NCBI RefSeq assembly: GCF_027627475.1
Contig: NZ_CP115484.1
Coordinates: 3,704,001 to 3,768,000 of the forward strand
DNA from: Paenibacillus sp. SYP-B4298
GTDB taxonomy: Bacteria > Bacillota > Bacilli > Paenibacillales > Paenibacillaceae
Direction of reading: 5' to 3'
Length of the DNA: 64,000 nucleotides
In this document: piece after piece, positions 16,449-25,052 of the stretch
Numbering within the stretch: the first letter of the stretch is position 1
How the letters are laid out: each line of letters begins with the position of its first letter
Made by a program: the position numbers and the translations under genes
The notes under the pieces: model-generated
Seen by the model: only the letters and a program-made list of their open reading frames with translations
Database searches by the model: none
What the model was told of the DNA's origin: nothing

Positions 16449-17435
16449 CTATTTGGAATATCCGTTCGGATGATGAAGATGCCAGCTCCATGCGCTTGCT
16501 ATGATGTCCTCCAGCTTGCTGCGTACTGGATTCCAGCCCAGCTCTGTACGGGCACGCTGGGACGATGCAACCAGCTTGGCCGGGTCGCCAGCGCGGCGTG
16601 CCTCGATGACAGCCGGAATGTCGCGTCCAGTCACCTGGCGGGCAATATCGATCACTTCCTTCACCGAGAAGCCCTGGCCATTGCCCAGGTTGTAGACGGC
16701 GCTGTCGGAGCCGCTGCGCAGCTTGTCAACCGCCAGCACATGCGCGTCCGCCAGATCGCTCACATGGATGTAATCGCGAATGCACGTTCCGTCCGGTGTG
16801 GCGTAATCGTCGCCAAATACGGAGATATGCGGGCGTTGCCCGAGCGCTGCCTGCAGTACAATCGGAATCAGATGCGTCTCCGGATTGTGATCCTCGCCGA
16901 TCTTGCCGCTCTCATGCGCGCCTGCGGCATTGAAGTAACGCAAGGAAATCCATTTGATGCCGTGGGCGATGTCGAACCACTTCATCATCTTCTCCATCGC
17001 CAGCTTCGTCTCGCCGTATGCATTGGTTGGCAGCGTGCGGTCATGCTCGTCAATCGGCACATTCTCCGGCTCGCCGTATGTGGCCGCCGTCGAGGAGAAG
17101 ACGATCCGCTTCACGCCATGCTCCTGCATCTTCTCCAGCAGACATAAGGTGCCGTACACATTATTATGATAATATTTCCCAGGCAACTGCATGCTCTCGC
17201 CCACCAGCGAGTTCGCTGCAAAGTGAATGACTGCATCGATGGAATTCTCCGTGAATATCCGATCCAAAATAGCTGGATCGCGCAGATCCCCCTCGTATAA
17301 TGTGCCCCCAAGCACCGCTTCTCTATGTCCTTGCTGCAGATTGTCCAGTATAACGATAGATTCTCCACGCTCCAGCAATGCAGCTACTGTATGAGAACCG
17401 ATGTATCCTGCTCCTCCAGTTACCAAAACCGCCAT
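16449..17435 (-). CDS. galE: UDP-glucose 4-epimerase
   Basis: 328 residues, normal for GalE. The NAD-binding TGGAGYIGS is at residues 6-14, the SST motif at 114-116 and the catalytic Y140-x3-K144 in YGETK. It interconverts UDP-galactose and UDP-glucose, and also supplies UDP-galactose for surface glycans. The start at 17435 follows GAGGAGGAAGAGACC; an upstream ATG at 17471 has a poorer context. It lies between galK and galT. The spacer to galK holds a tandem 39-bp repeat. Confidence 0.94.
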   Translation of the reverse strand: MAVLVTGGAGYIGSHTVAALLERGESIVILDNLQQGHREAVLGGTLYEGDLRDPAILDRIFTENSIDAVIHFAANSLVGESMQLPGKYYHNNVYGTLCLLEKMQEHGVKRIVFSSTAATYGEPENVPIDEHDRTLPTNAYGETKLAMEKMMKWFDIAHGIKWISLRYFNAAGAHESGKIGEDHNPETHLIPIVLQAALGQRPHISVFGDDYATPDGTCIRDYIHVSDLADAHVLAVDKLRSGSDSAVYNLGNGQGFSVKEVIDIARQVTGRDIPAVIEARRAGDPAKLVASSQRARTELGWNPVRSKLEDIIASAWSWHLHHPNGYSK

Positions 17436-17475
17436 GGTCTCTTCCTCCTCAAATAGTGAAATGCACATCACACAA

Positions 17476-17552
17476 GTTGCTCCAGACTCATCGAGCCTTC
17501 CGTGCCTTATATAGGTTGCTCCAGGCTTATGAAGCCTTCCGTGCTATTGCAA
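17476..17552. repeat. Two tandem copies of a 39-bp unit between galK and galE
   Basis: Unit 1 (17476-17514) and unit 2 (17515-17552) both run GTTGCTCCAG..., share ...GCCTTCCGTGC, and differ at a handful of positions. Unit 2 overlaps the last codons of galK. On the minus strand each contains CTGGAGCAAC. It looks like a small duplication in the intercistronic region, perhaps affecting translation of galE. Confidence 0.55.
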
Positions 17553-18716
17553 TTGCTCCACGCCATTGCCGATGGTGCATACATAAAAATCCGCCTTCAG
17601 ACCCGTGGCCTGCTCATACTTCTGACCCACCTCTTGAATGAAGCGATCCACACTATCCTCATGCACCAGCGACACGGTACAGCCGCCGAATCCGGCTCCT
17701 GTCATACGCGAGCCGAGTACTCCTGGCACCTGCCGGGCCGCATCAACGAGCGCATCCAGCTCCGGGCCTGTCACCTCGTACAGGTCGCGCAGCGAGTCAT
17801 GGGAGTCATTCATCAGGCTGCCGAACGTTTCCAGATCATTATGCTTGAGCGCATCGACAGAGCGCACGACGCGGGCGATTTCTTCGACGACGTGGCGCGC
17901 ACGCTTTTGTACGGTTGCATCTGTGATGAGCTCTGCATGGGCATTGAATTGCTCCACCGAGATAAGGCCGAGCAGCTTCAAGCCGGGAAACGCACTCTGC
18001 AGCGCTTCGACTGCGGCATCGCACTCGCCGCGGCGCTCATTGTACTTGGAATCCACCAGCCCTCTGCGCTTGTTGGTGTTGCCGATGACGATCTTGTAGG
18101 CGCCGCTGTTGAACGGCACCAACTGATATTCCAGCGTGTCGCACATCAGCATGATCGCATGATCCTTTTTGCCATTCGCAACGGCGAACTGATCCATAAT
18201 GCCGCTCTTCACGCCATTGAATTCATTTTCCGATTTTTGCGACAGCAGCGCGATCTCGACCTTATCCGTCGGATGTCCGCTTAGCGTCAGCAGCGCATAA
18301 GCCGTCACTACCTCAATCGAAGCGGAGGAGGACAATCCCGAGCCATTGGGAATCTCGCCGTGGTAGAGCAGATCGAAGCCGCATGGTATGGCGTAGCCGC
18401 GTGATTGCAGCTCGCGCACAATCCCCTTCGGATAGTTCATCCAGTCATCTGCCTCATCATAGACGATAGGCTCCAGCGGCAGCACCTTGCGCAGCTCGAA
18501 GTTAGTGGAGGCCAGCCCGATCTGCTGATCCTCGCGCTCGCGAATCAACAGCGTCGTGCCGAACGTCAGCGCTGCCGGGAACACATAGCCCCCGTTATAG
18601 TCGGTATGCTCGCCAATCAGATTCACCCTGCCTGGAGCATGAAAAATATGCAGGCCCTGCTCGGAACCACCGTAAATATCCAAGAAACGCTTCGTAAGCT
18701 CTTTATGATCTGCCAT
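17544..18716 (-). CDS. galK: Galactokinase
   Basis: 390 residues, the usual length. GHMP-kinase motifs are present: the N-terminal galactokinase signature GRVNLIGEHTDYNGG at 29-43, the ATP-binding GSGLSSSAS, and the C-terminal GAGFGGCTVSL. It phosphorylates galactose at C1. The start (MADHKEL) at 18716 is the family's usual N-terminus; the open frame runs far upstream but is not coding there. GGAAAGCGG lies upstream with long spacing, so translation may be modest. It is the first gene of the gal operon and divergent from an AraC regulator. Confidence 0.94.
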   Translation of the reverse strand: MADHKELTKRFLDIYGGSEQGLHIFHAPGRVNLIGEHTDYNGGYVFPAALTFGTTLLIREREDQQIGLASTNFELRKVLPLEPIVYDEADDWMNYPKGIVRELQSRGYAIPCGFDLLYHGEIPNGSGLSSSASIEVVTAYALLTLSGHPTDKVEIALLSQKSENEFNGVKSGIMDQFAVANGKKDHAIMLMCDTLEYQLVPFNSGAYKIVIGNTNKRRGLVDSKYNERRGECDAAVEALQSAFPGLKLLGLISVEQFNAHAELITDATVQKRARHVVEEIARVVRSVDALKHNDLETFGSLMNDSHDSLRDLYEVTGPELDALVDAARQVPGVLGSRMTGAGFGGCTVSLVHEDSVDRFIQEVGQKYEQATGLKADFYVCTIGNGVEQLQ

Positions 18717-18911
18717 CTGTGAACACCGCTTTCCATCAATTTTTTGTATAACGTATAGAATCACCCGATTACCCTTAGTATAGTCGAAGCAGCAGCACAA
18801 ATTAAATGGCGCGATGTGGTGTTTATATGGACAAATGTGACTTCTTGTTGAATTCTTGATATAACAGAGATAACGTGCAAGAAGTACGATAACGAATGGG
18901 GGCAAGGTCCA

Positions 18912-19778
18912 ATGAAGGAGATGACCTACAGCGTGGTATCCAATCCTTCGGCGCTGTCTCAGCAAGGCTCGCTGCAGGTGCTGTTTGCGGGGGAAAGCCA
19001 GACGCGGCCGCTGCACAAGCTCGGACCGCGCGTCTATGATTTTTATTTGCTTCATCATGTGCTGTCCGGCAGAGGCACCTTCACCTCGATGCAGCACAGC
19101 TATGCCATTGAGGCAGGCCACTCCTTCCTGATCGAGCCCAGCCGACTGGTCAGCTATGAAGCGGATGAGCTTGATCCCTGGCGCTATCGCTGGGTAGCCT
19201 TTGGCGGAGAGCAGGCCGCAGAGCTGGTGAGGCAGGCCGGCTTCAGCAAGCGCCAGCCGCTTGCGATGAATGGAAGCCGGCGGATCGCGGTGCTGCTGCA
19301 TCAGATTCAGTCCGCCTTTCGTCAGCGGAAGCCCTCGGCTCATCTTCAGGCGGCAGGCTGCCTGATGCAGCTCATGGCGCTGCTCGCCGAGGCCGCCGAG
19401 CCGTCCTTGCAGGACCCGCTGCGCCCTGGCGATGAAGGGGAGCTGCTTGTCCAGCAAGTGATCCGCTATCTGTCCACCCAATATACCGAAGCGGTGTCCA
19501 TCGAAGCCATGGCGGAGACGCTTGGCTATAACCGGGCTTATCTATCCCGGTTATTCAAGCAGCGCAGCGGCCTTGCGCCGATGACCTTCCTGCTCAAGCT
19601 GCGCGTAGACAAGGGCCGCCTGCTGCTGCGCGAGCGCCCCGAGCTGACTATTGAGCAGATCGCATCCTCAGTCGGCTTCCACGATGCCCTCTATTTCTCC
19701 AAGCAGTTCCGGCGGTTTTACGGTCATTCGCCGACCGCCTACCGCGAGGCGATGCGACGGGGTCAGACCCCGTCGTAA
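18912..19778 (+). CDS. AraC-family transcriptional regulator, likely of the gal operon
   Basis: 288 residues. An N-terminal cupin-like sensor domain (about 25-110, with a GRGTFTSMQHSYAIEAGHSF stretch) is followed by a C-terminal double helix-turn-helix (about 185-285: SIEAMAETLGYNRAYLSRLF and QIASSVGFHDALYFSKQF). It is divergently placed from galK with about 195 bases between starts, so control of galKET in response to a sugar is likely; this is inferred from position. The ATG at 18912 has GGGGGCAAGG upstream; an in-frame ATG at 18921 is an alternative. Confidence 0.88.
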   Translation: MKEMTYSVVSNPSALSQQGSLQVLFAGESQTRPLHKLGPRVYDFYLLHHVLSGRGTFTSMQHSYAIEAGHSFLIEPSRLVSYEADELDPWRYRWVAFGGEQAAELVRQAGFSKRQPLAMNGSRRIAVLLHQIQSAFRQRKPSAHLQAAGCLMQLMALLAEAAEPSLQDPLRPGDEGELLVQQVIRYLSTQYTEAVSIEAMAETLGYNRAYLSRLFKQRSGLAPMTFLLKLRVDKGRLLLRERPELTIEQIASSVGFHDALYFSKQFRRFYGHSPTAYREAMRRGQTPS

Positions 19779-19825
19779 TCGCTGCGTAAGCCAGCCCCCT
19801 TAACATGGCGGGCTCCGCTCCGTCA

Positions 19826-20165
19826 TGCGGCATGTATGATGCGGCATGCGGCAAACAGCATACATCATGCGGCTTGCATCAAACAGCTTACAGCGTACAG
19901 CATACATCATGCGGCATGAGTCAGGCGGCATGCGGCATGCGGCAAACAGCGTACAGCATACATCATGCGGCATGCATCAGGCGGCATGCATCAGGCGGCA
20001 TGCGGCAAACAGCGTACATCATGCGTCATGCGGCTTGCATCAGGCGGCATGCGGCATGCGGCAAACAGCGTACAGTATGCGGGCATACATCAAACAGCTT
20101 ACAGCATACATCATGCGGCATGCATCAGGCGGCATACGGCATACGGCAAACATCATGCGTCATGC
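19826..20165. repeat. Degenerate tandem-repeat tract
   Basis: About 340 bp built from a few recurring words: CATACATCATGCGGC, GCATCAGGCGGC, CATGCGGCA and GGCAAACAGCGTACAG, each present several times. It lies between the convergent ends of the AraC gene and the asparaginase-like gene. Reading frames on the + strand yield Cys/His-rich peptides, but these only reflect the repeat and have no start context. It probably arose by slippage and may vary between strains. Confidence 0.75.
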
Positions 20166-20219
20166 GTGCGCCGCCGCTGTGACGGCTCGCCCCGCCGCAC
20201 CCGCTGGCAACAGCGCGAG

Positions 20220-21305
20220 CTAGAAGCGCACACGGGGATAGCGTTCCCCGTAGCTTAGCGTCGCGAGCGCCTCCATGCGGCCGATCTCGCGGCCCATGGC
20301 ATCGAGCCTTGCGGCCGGGAAGCCGCTGCGCACGGCCGCGGCCAGCCGGCGCGGCCCGTCCGCATGCTGCGGGCCGGCCGGCCCCGCGGTGGCGGCGAGC
20401 GATTCGAGAATCGCCGCCACCGCCAGAGGCAGCGCCTCCCCACAGCCGTCTGCGATGCTGACGGCTACCCCCAGGCGCTGCTGCCGCAGGGCGAATGCAT
20501 ATACGCCCTGCTCTACGCTGCTGGCGATGACATTCGCATCGCCAAGCAGCGTCGCTGACAGCCGCCCCGGACCCTCAACCAGGTCCGGGTGGCGGTTCAT
20601 GGCGGCGGTCACGCGCCGCGCCGCCGCCGCAAGAGCGGCATCCGCCCCGTCAGCTTGCGGGGCGGCCAAGCGCGCATAGGCGAGCGCGAGCCGCCATAAC
20701 GGCAGCGCCAGCGCCGGGCTGCCGCAGTCATCTTGCGCTACGCCGAGCGTCTGCTCTTCTATCGAGGCACAAGCCGCCACGCATTGCATGACCTGCTGCT
20801 GGGCCGGATGCCCAGGCTCGGTGTAGCCATCCTGCGTACAGCCTAGAGCGCGGCTTAGGACGAGCGCGGCAATATGCCGCCCTGCCGCCGGATGGTACAG
20901 CCGGCGCTGCGGCTGCTTGCTGCACATCAACTCCATGCGGCGCTTCGTATCAAGCGGGTAGACAGCAGGCAGCGCGAGCTCCGCTTCTTCGATGCCATGT
21001 TGCTGTAGCAGCCTATCCAGCCTGCTGGTCTGCTGCACAGTGCCCTGCTGCCGACCCGCCAGCAGCGCCAGCGCCGTATCATCCGCCTTGCCCGCACCAG
21101 CAACACCGTGCAGCACGAGCGGCAGCGCTGCCAGCGGGTTCACCGCTGAGCCCATCCATACGATACGGCCAGGATCGCCGGCCCAGGCAAGCAGCCTTCC
21201 GCCGGCATCCACAACAGCGATATGACCGACATGCACACTTTCTGTCCATTCTCCTCTAATCCGCTGTACGATCGGCGCGCCATCTTTTTTAAGACCGGCT
21301 CCCAT
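20220..21305 (-). CDS. Asparaginase-like protein (L-asparaginase II family) with altered active-site motifs
   Basis: 361 residues, close to family length. The N-terminal RGEWTESVHVGHIAVVDAGG and the later segments follow the L-asparaginase II (PF06089) pattern. Expected catalytic motifs are changed: the Ser-x-x-Lys motif reads SAVN (53-56), the SHSGE-like segment reads LLAGRQQG (81-88), and the NNCSGKH-like segment reads YHPAAGRH (137-144). Loss of asparaginase activity is likely. The start at 21305 follows AAGGGGTGA. The tract is very GC-rich, and the C-terminus borders the tandem-repeat tract. Confidence 0.7.
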   Translation of the reverse strand: MGAGLKKDGAPIVQRIRGEWTESVHVGHIAVVDAGGRLLAWAGDPGRIVWMGSAVNPLAALPLVLHGVAGAGKADDTALALLAGRQQGTVQQTSRLDRLLQQHGIEEAELALPAVYPLDTKRRMELMCSKQPQRRLYHPAAGRHIAALVLSRALGCTQDGYTEPGHPAQQQVMQCVAACASIEEQTLGVAQDDCGSPALALPLWRLALAYARLAAPQADGADAALAAAARRVTAAMNRHPDLVEGPGRLSATLLGDANVIASSVEQGVYAFALRQQRLGVAVSIADGCGEALPLAVAAILESLAATAGPAGPQHADGPRRLAAAVRSGFPAARLDAMGREIGRMEALATLSYGERYPRVRF

Positions 21306-21641
21306 AAGCTTCACCCCTTGAAGATACATCGTGTTGAAGTCCTTGCCCTACATGGCGATATTCCTGAAGAGCACCCATGGGGCAACCTTGTAAACGGACA
21401 GCCTCCGGGTGTATGATTAAATCAGATTACCGGGAGCTGAATGCTGGCAGCTATATCATATGTATTCGGTTCAGCAGCAAAAAAGCATGCCGACCTGCGC
21501 AGGGCCGCATTTTCTCCCTTACTCGGCGGGGCGCGCGGTCCCCCTGCTTTCGTCGCCCGTCCCCCTGTCATGATTCATATCTCTGTCGCCTGGTTAAGAA
21601 CAAGACAAGACACAGACGAACCAATTAAGGAGATGAGCGTT
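21306..21641. other. Divergent intergenic region, no gene seen
   Basis: 336 bp between the start of the asparaginase-like gene and the ytxH-like gene. It must hold promoters for both. No convincing SigA or SigB pair and no structured leader could be picked out. Confidence 0.4.
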
Positions 21642-22067
21642 ATGAGTAATGAGATGAACACAACCAACGGGAACAGCTATCTGAAAGGCGCCTTGATTGG
21701 CGCAGTGATCGGCGCCGCAGCCGCCCTGCTGTTCGCTCCTAAGTCGGGTCGAGAGCTCAGACAGGATATTAAAGTGAAGGCATCCGAGGCGGGTGAAGTC
21801 ATCAAAACGGCGGCGAACACGATCTCGGACACTGCCTGCGATTGCGCCCATACAGTAGGTCATCAAGCCTCCCAGATCAAGGAGAAGGTGCAGAGCATGA
21901 CCGACAGCCTCCGCTCCAGAGCAGCCAACAAAGCCGCGGATGTGCAAGAGAATATCGCTGAAGCAGCGGATGCGGCTAGGGATTTGACCGAGCGCGCTGC
22001 CGAGCATACCGAGCAAGCGATTGATGCTGTGGAGGAGAAATCCAAGAATCTGCTGGAGCAGTCCTAA
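21642..22067 (+). CDS. YtxH-domain general stress protein
   Basis: 141 residues. One N-terminal glycine/alanine-rich hydrophobic segment (YLKGALIGAVIGAAAALLFA, about 12-31) is followed by PKSGRELRQDI, the YtxH hallmark. A long amphipathic helical tail rich in A, E and K comes next. Members are membrane-tethered, LEA-like stress proteins; in Bacillus subtilis ytxH is SigB-controlled. AAGGAG precedes the ATG with good spacing. It lies upstream of a small ORF and near the SigB locus. Confidence 0.82.
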   Translation: MSNEMNTTNGNSYLKGALIGAVIGAAAALLFAPKSGRELRQDIKVKASEAGEVIKTAANTISDTACDCAHTVGHQASQIKEKVQSMTDSLRSRAANKAADVQENIAEAADAARDLTERAAEHTEQAIDAVEEKSKNLLEQS

Positions 22068-22164
22068 GCACGCTAATCCGGTCATCTAACTCGTTCATCC
22101 ATTTCCCGGAATCATTCTCAAGTAGATGGATCATACTAAGGGTACTTCTAAGGAGGTGCGGAGG

Positions 22165-22374
22165 ATGGACAAGCAGCAAGCTCCCGCCACGCAGCCGGAG
22201 CGATCCCTCGGCCAGGCTGGTGCTGCGCATCGGTCGATCGAGACAGCGGAGAACGGCTCGATGGTGCAGAGCATTGAAGATATGAAGCGACTCGCCCATG
22301 ATATGGAGAGCGTCCCTACCAATAGCGAGCTCAAGGAAGAAGGCTTGGTTGCCGATCCGATCCAGGACGAATGA
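22165..22374 (+). CDS. Small hydrophilic protein of unknown function
   Basis: 69 residues, acidic and glutamine-rich, with no hydrophobic core segment. AAGGAGG eight bases before the ATG at 22165 makes it a credible gene. No family is recognised. It follows the YtxH gene by about 100 bases and ends at a bidirectional terminator, so it may be a stress-regulated companion of ytxH. Confidence 0.65.
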   Translation: MDKQQAPATQPERSLGQAGAAHRSIETAENGSMVQSIEDMKRLAHDMESVPTNSELKEEGLVADPIQDE

Positions 22375-22390
22375 CGTTAATATATACAAT

Positions 22391-22437
22391 AAAGTCCAAG
22401 AATGCCGCATCGCAGCGCACATTCTTGGACTTTTTCA
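22391..22437. terminator. Bidirectional terminator between convergent stress genes
   Basis: GTCCAAGAATG pairs with CATTCTTGGAC. It is followed by TTTTT on the + strand and by a T-rich stretch on the - strand, where it can serve the yflT-like gene. Confidence 0.8.
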
Positions 22438-22439
22438 TG

Positions 22440-22949
22440 TTACACAATTTGCTGGGCGCCGTGACTTCGGAAGACCGCCTCCACCTTATCCAGCCTTCCA
22501 AGTCCGCCTCCGACATCACTGGCATCCTCATCCGTCTCGACAATAACGGCGATCGCTCCCGCCTGAATCGCCTGACTGCAAGCCTCATGCTGAGGCTTGT
22601 CCAGTCCAAAGCCGTCCAGCGCCCGCTCCATTGTCGTGCCAGCATCCATATCCTCATAGCGGACAGCACCCACAGCCGGAAAGGCTCCCAGACCGGAGCT
22701 GGAGCTGCCAGCAGTGGCCCCCATCGAACCCACGATATAAGCGCCGTGAGATGGCTCCTGCTCCAGCGTCTGCGCAATATCCATCAGCTCGTCGGCATGG
22801 ACACTCGTTTCCATCTCGATTCTGCGCGTATGCTCGCGGTTCTTGCCGATTACCGTTATTTCGCCAGGAGCGAAGCCTTGCTCTGTAAGTGCCTTCAACG
22901 TCTGAATTGCTGCTTCCTGATTCGGAAATAATGCCAGCCTTTTGCTCAT
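22440..22949 (-). CDS. YflT-type general stress protein
   Basis: 169 residues. It has the YflT domain (heat-induced stress protein): an N-terminal ALFPNQEAAIQTLKALTEQG segment, the ITVIGKNREHTR strand, and a glycine/serine-rich middle. AGGAGGGATACAGC precedes the ATG. Yflt-type genes belong to the SigB regulon in Bacillus. A SigB-like promoter (23000-23024) lies 51 bases upstream, and the rsbV-rsbW-sigB operon starts about 300 bases further on, in the other direction. Confidence 0.85.
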   Translation of the reverse strand: MSKRLALFPNQEAAIQTLKALTEQGFAPGEITVIGKNREHTRRIEMETSVHADELMDIAQTLEQEPSHGAYIVGSMGATAGSSSSGLGAFPAVGAVRYEDMDAGTTMERALDGFGLDKPQHEACSQAIQAGAIAVIVETDEDASDVGGGLGRLDKVEAVFRSHGAQQIV

Positions 22950-22999
22950 GCTGTATCCCTCCTATGGTAAACTGGATTCAACCCGTCGACACTTTAGAT

Positions 23000-23024
23000 A
23001 TACCCCAATTGACGGGGATGTAAC
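23000..23024 (-). promoter_or_regulatory. SigB-type promoter of the yflT-like gene
   Basis: On the minus strand GTTACA (23024-23019), 13 bases, GGGTAT (23005-23000). The -10 is a perfect match to the SigB consensus, the spacing is right, and the -35 matches GTTTAA at four of six positions. Confidence 0.6.
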
Positions 23025-23256
23025 CATAAGCCGTTTCCATAACCACACCTGTTTCAACCTGCACGTTTCAGGTTAAGCATCCATAGAGCCCCTATGCGGA
23101 CTAGCCGCATTTCGTTGTGCCTTCGCCATAATGACGATGTTCATCGTAAAGAAGGCATGGACAGCAGCAATCATTAGCGAATGCTCGATGATTCCAGACT
23201 GTACCCGAGCACTGCGCCGCCTGCCGGCATGATACTATGAATCAGGAGAGGGATAT

Positions 23257-23580
23257 ATGAATCAGCAAGATAAATTCCATCTGCGCACCGAAACGACAGA
23301 GGGCAAATGCACCGTATACGTTAGCGGAGAGTTCGACCTGGAGGTTGCCAGCCAGATGCGCGCGGCGATGGCGCCATTGATCGAGCTGACCGACCGCGAA
23401 TTGATTCTGAATTTGAAGGATCTCCAATATATCGACAGCACTGGAATCGGAATACTGGTCTCCGTACTGAAGGCTCGGCATGCCAGTCAAGCCTCCTTCT
23501 CTGTGGAAGCCATCCCTCCGACTATCCGCAAGCTGTTCGATATGACAGGTATTACACCGTTTCTGCTTCGGCATTCTTAG
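23257..23580 (+). CDS. rsbV: Anti-sigma factor antagonist (RsbV-like STAS protein)
   Basis: 107 residues, a single STAS domain. The phosphorylation site is S61 in DSTGIGILVSV. Unphosphorylated RsbV binds RsbW and frees SigB; phosphorylation by RsbW switches it off. AGGAGAGGGATAT precedes the start. It is followed after 65 bases by rsbW and then sigB. The SpoIIAA family is similar, but the neighbour genes fit the SigB system better. Cytoplasmic. Confidence 0.87.
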   Translation: MNQQDKFHLRTETTEGKCTVYVSGEFDLEVASQMRAAMAPLIELTDRELILNLKDLQYIDSTGIGILVSVLKARHASQASFSVEAIPPTIRKLFDMTGITPFLLRHS

Positions 23581-23645
23581 TGGTTAGACCCGGGCATGAC
23601 TGTGCAGTTACATTTAATTAGATAGAAAGGATCGAGGAATAAGCG

Positions 23646-24110
23646 ATGAAAGCAATCGAGGAAGTAGTACAACTTCACGTTCCGGCTACCGCAGAATATG
23701 TGGATTTAGTCCGGGTTACCTTGTACGGAATAGCGGCCAAAATGGGATTCTCTTATGAGGACATCGAGGATATGAAGGTAGCTGTATCAGAAGCATGCAA
23801 TAATGCAGTGCTGCACGCCTACAATCATGAAGCTGCAACCAGTAGTGAAGAGCGTCGAATGCATATTGAATTTGTAAAAAGCCCTCATGCGCTCTCGATC
23901 GTCGTTCAGGATAACGGACATAACGCCATTGCTCTGGCTGAGGCTCCGCGAACCTCTCCGCTGCTCGGCAAGAGCATTGAGGACATCAACTCTGGCGGCT
24001 TGGGGCTATATCTGATGCAGGCCTTGATGGATCAGGTCGAGGTGCTCAGCGAAGCCGGAACCCGGGTAACCTTAACCAAGCGCCTGGTCAGGAGTGAAGA
24101 ATTGGCATGA
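23646..24110 (+). CDS. rsbW: Anti-sigma factor and serine kinase RsbW
   Basis: 154 residues, a GHKL-type ATPase. The N-box is SEACNNAVLHAYNH (48-61), followed by VVQDNGHNA and a glycine-rich G2-box SGGLGLYLMQAL. It holds SigB inactive and phosphorylates RsbV. AGAAAGGATCGAGG precedes the start. The end overlaps sigB by four bases (ATGA), which suggests coupled translation and keeps antagonist and sigma factor balanced. Confidence 0.88.
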   Translation: MKAIEEVVQLHVPATAEYVDLVRVTLYGIAAKMGFSYEDIEDMKVAVSEACNNAVLHAYNHEAATSSEERRMHIEFVKSPHALSIVVQDNGHNAIALAEAPRTSPLLGKSIEDINSGGLGLYLMQALMDQVEVLSEAGTRVTLTKRLVRSEELA

Positions 24111-24886
24111 CGAACAGGCCCGCGAATTCGTCTTCGTTCTGCCCGGTCTCGCTTATTCTGGATTACCAGAGCCACCCGAGCAACGAAACGGCAACCCAGC
24201 TGATTGAGCATTATGAACCGATGGTTCGAATGGCAGCCGGCAAAATTTCGCGTAATCGACCGGATTTGTTTGAGGACTTGTATCAGGTCGGGCAGATGGC
24301 GCTGCTGCGTCTATTTGAGCAATTCGATACCTCGGTCGGCATGCAATTCGAACCTTACGCCATGAAGAGCATTATCGGACATATGAAAAATTATTTACGG
24401 GACAAATCCTGGTATATTCAGGTTCCCCGCCGTGTGAAGGAAAAGGGCATCGTACTGCAGCAGGCGGTTGACGAGCTGACCGTGAAGCTGGAGCGCTCGC
24501 CCAACGTAGAGGAAATTGCCCAGCATCTGGGGCTCAGCTATGAGGAGACATTGGAAATATTAGCGGGCAGAGATTTGTATCATTATGTGTCGCTTGACAC
24601 GCCCATCTCCGAGGAGGAGAGCCATACGACACTTGGCGAGCTGATCGGAACCCAAGCGAATGACTACGATACGGTAGACAAAAAGCTCGATCTTGTAGCC
24701 GCCATGTCCTGCCTCAAGCCAGAGGAGCAGAAGGTGCTGCTGATGGTATACGAGGAGGGATTGCCGCAACGCTCCATTGCCGATCAGCTCGGCGTCTCGC
24801 AGATGAGCATCTCCCGCATTCAAAAACGAGCCATTGACAAGCTCAAGGCGTTTTTGACGGAGGAAGGTAACCATAAGCCCTACTAA
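24107..24886 (+). CDS. sigB: RNA polymerase sigma factor SigB
   Basis: 259 residues with sigma-70 regions 2, 3 and 4. Region 2 has EDLYQVGQMALLRL and RDKSWYIQVPRRVKE, and region 4 ends with a helix-turn-helix SIADQLGVSQMSISRIQKRA. Length and order match the SigB/SigF/SigG group; the rsbV-rsbW context points to SigB, the general stress sigma factor. It overlaps rsbW by four bases. A SigB-like promoter occurs at the divergent yflT-like gene, but none was found confidently before rsbV. Confidence 0.87.
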   Translation: MTNRPANSSSFCPVSLILDYQSHPSNETATQLIEHYEPMVRMAAGKISRNRPDLFEDLYQVGQMALLRLFEQFDTSVGMQFEPYAMKSIIGHMKNYLRDKSWYIQVPRRVKEKGIVLQQAVDELTVKLERSPNVEEIAQHLGLSYEETLEILAGRDLYHYVSLDTPISEEESHTTLGELIGTQANDYDTVDKKLDLVAAMSCLKPEEQKVLLMVYEEGLPQRSIADQLGVSQMSISRIQKRAIDKLKAFLTEEGNHKPY

Positions 24887-24906
24887 GGCATAAGCCAGCC
24901 CTATTA

Positions 24907-25052
24907 GAACCCGCTCAGCGACATTATTCACGCCTATTTTGGCCTGTGCTGCGTTCCGTTCCCTTGACATCCCCCCGCTACATCTGCATGAATATGCCTT
25001 GCCCTGAACGAATATTCGATCACATCAGTTCCCTTCGGAGTGTGAAGACATA
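24907..25052. mobile_element. Diverged second copy of the MITE-like element
   Basis: Aligns without large gaps to 13772-13913: shared blocks include ACCCG, CGCCT, TGCTGCGTT, GCCTTGCC, GAACGAA and ATTCG. The central palindrome and the left terminal repeat are degraded. It sits just after sigB. Confidence 0.55.

Noticed and set aside
17502-18284. 260-codon open frame on the + strand
   Set aside because: Antisense to galK, whose motifs and length are complete.
18717-19481. N-terminal extension of the galK frame
   Set aside because: The extension crosses the promoter region and the divergent AraC gene and lacks galactokinase similarity; the start at 18716 matches the family.
19805-20258. Three overlapping + strand frames encoding Cys/His-rich repeat peptides
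   Set aside because: All three frames are open because the DNA is a short-word repeat; frames shift between units and no start context is present.
21306-22164. SigB promoters before the ytxH-like and the small downstream gene
   Set aside because: GGGTAC or GGGTGT can be found, but no acceptable -35 lies at the right distance.
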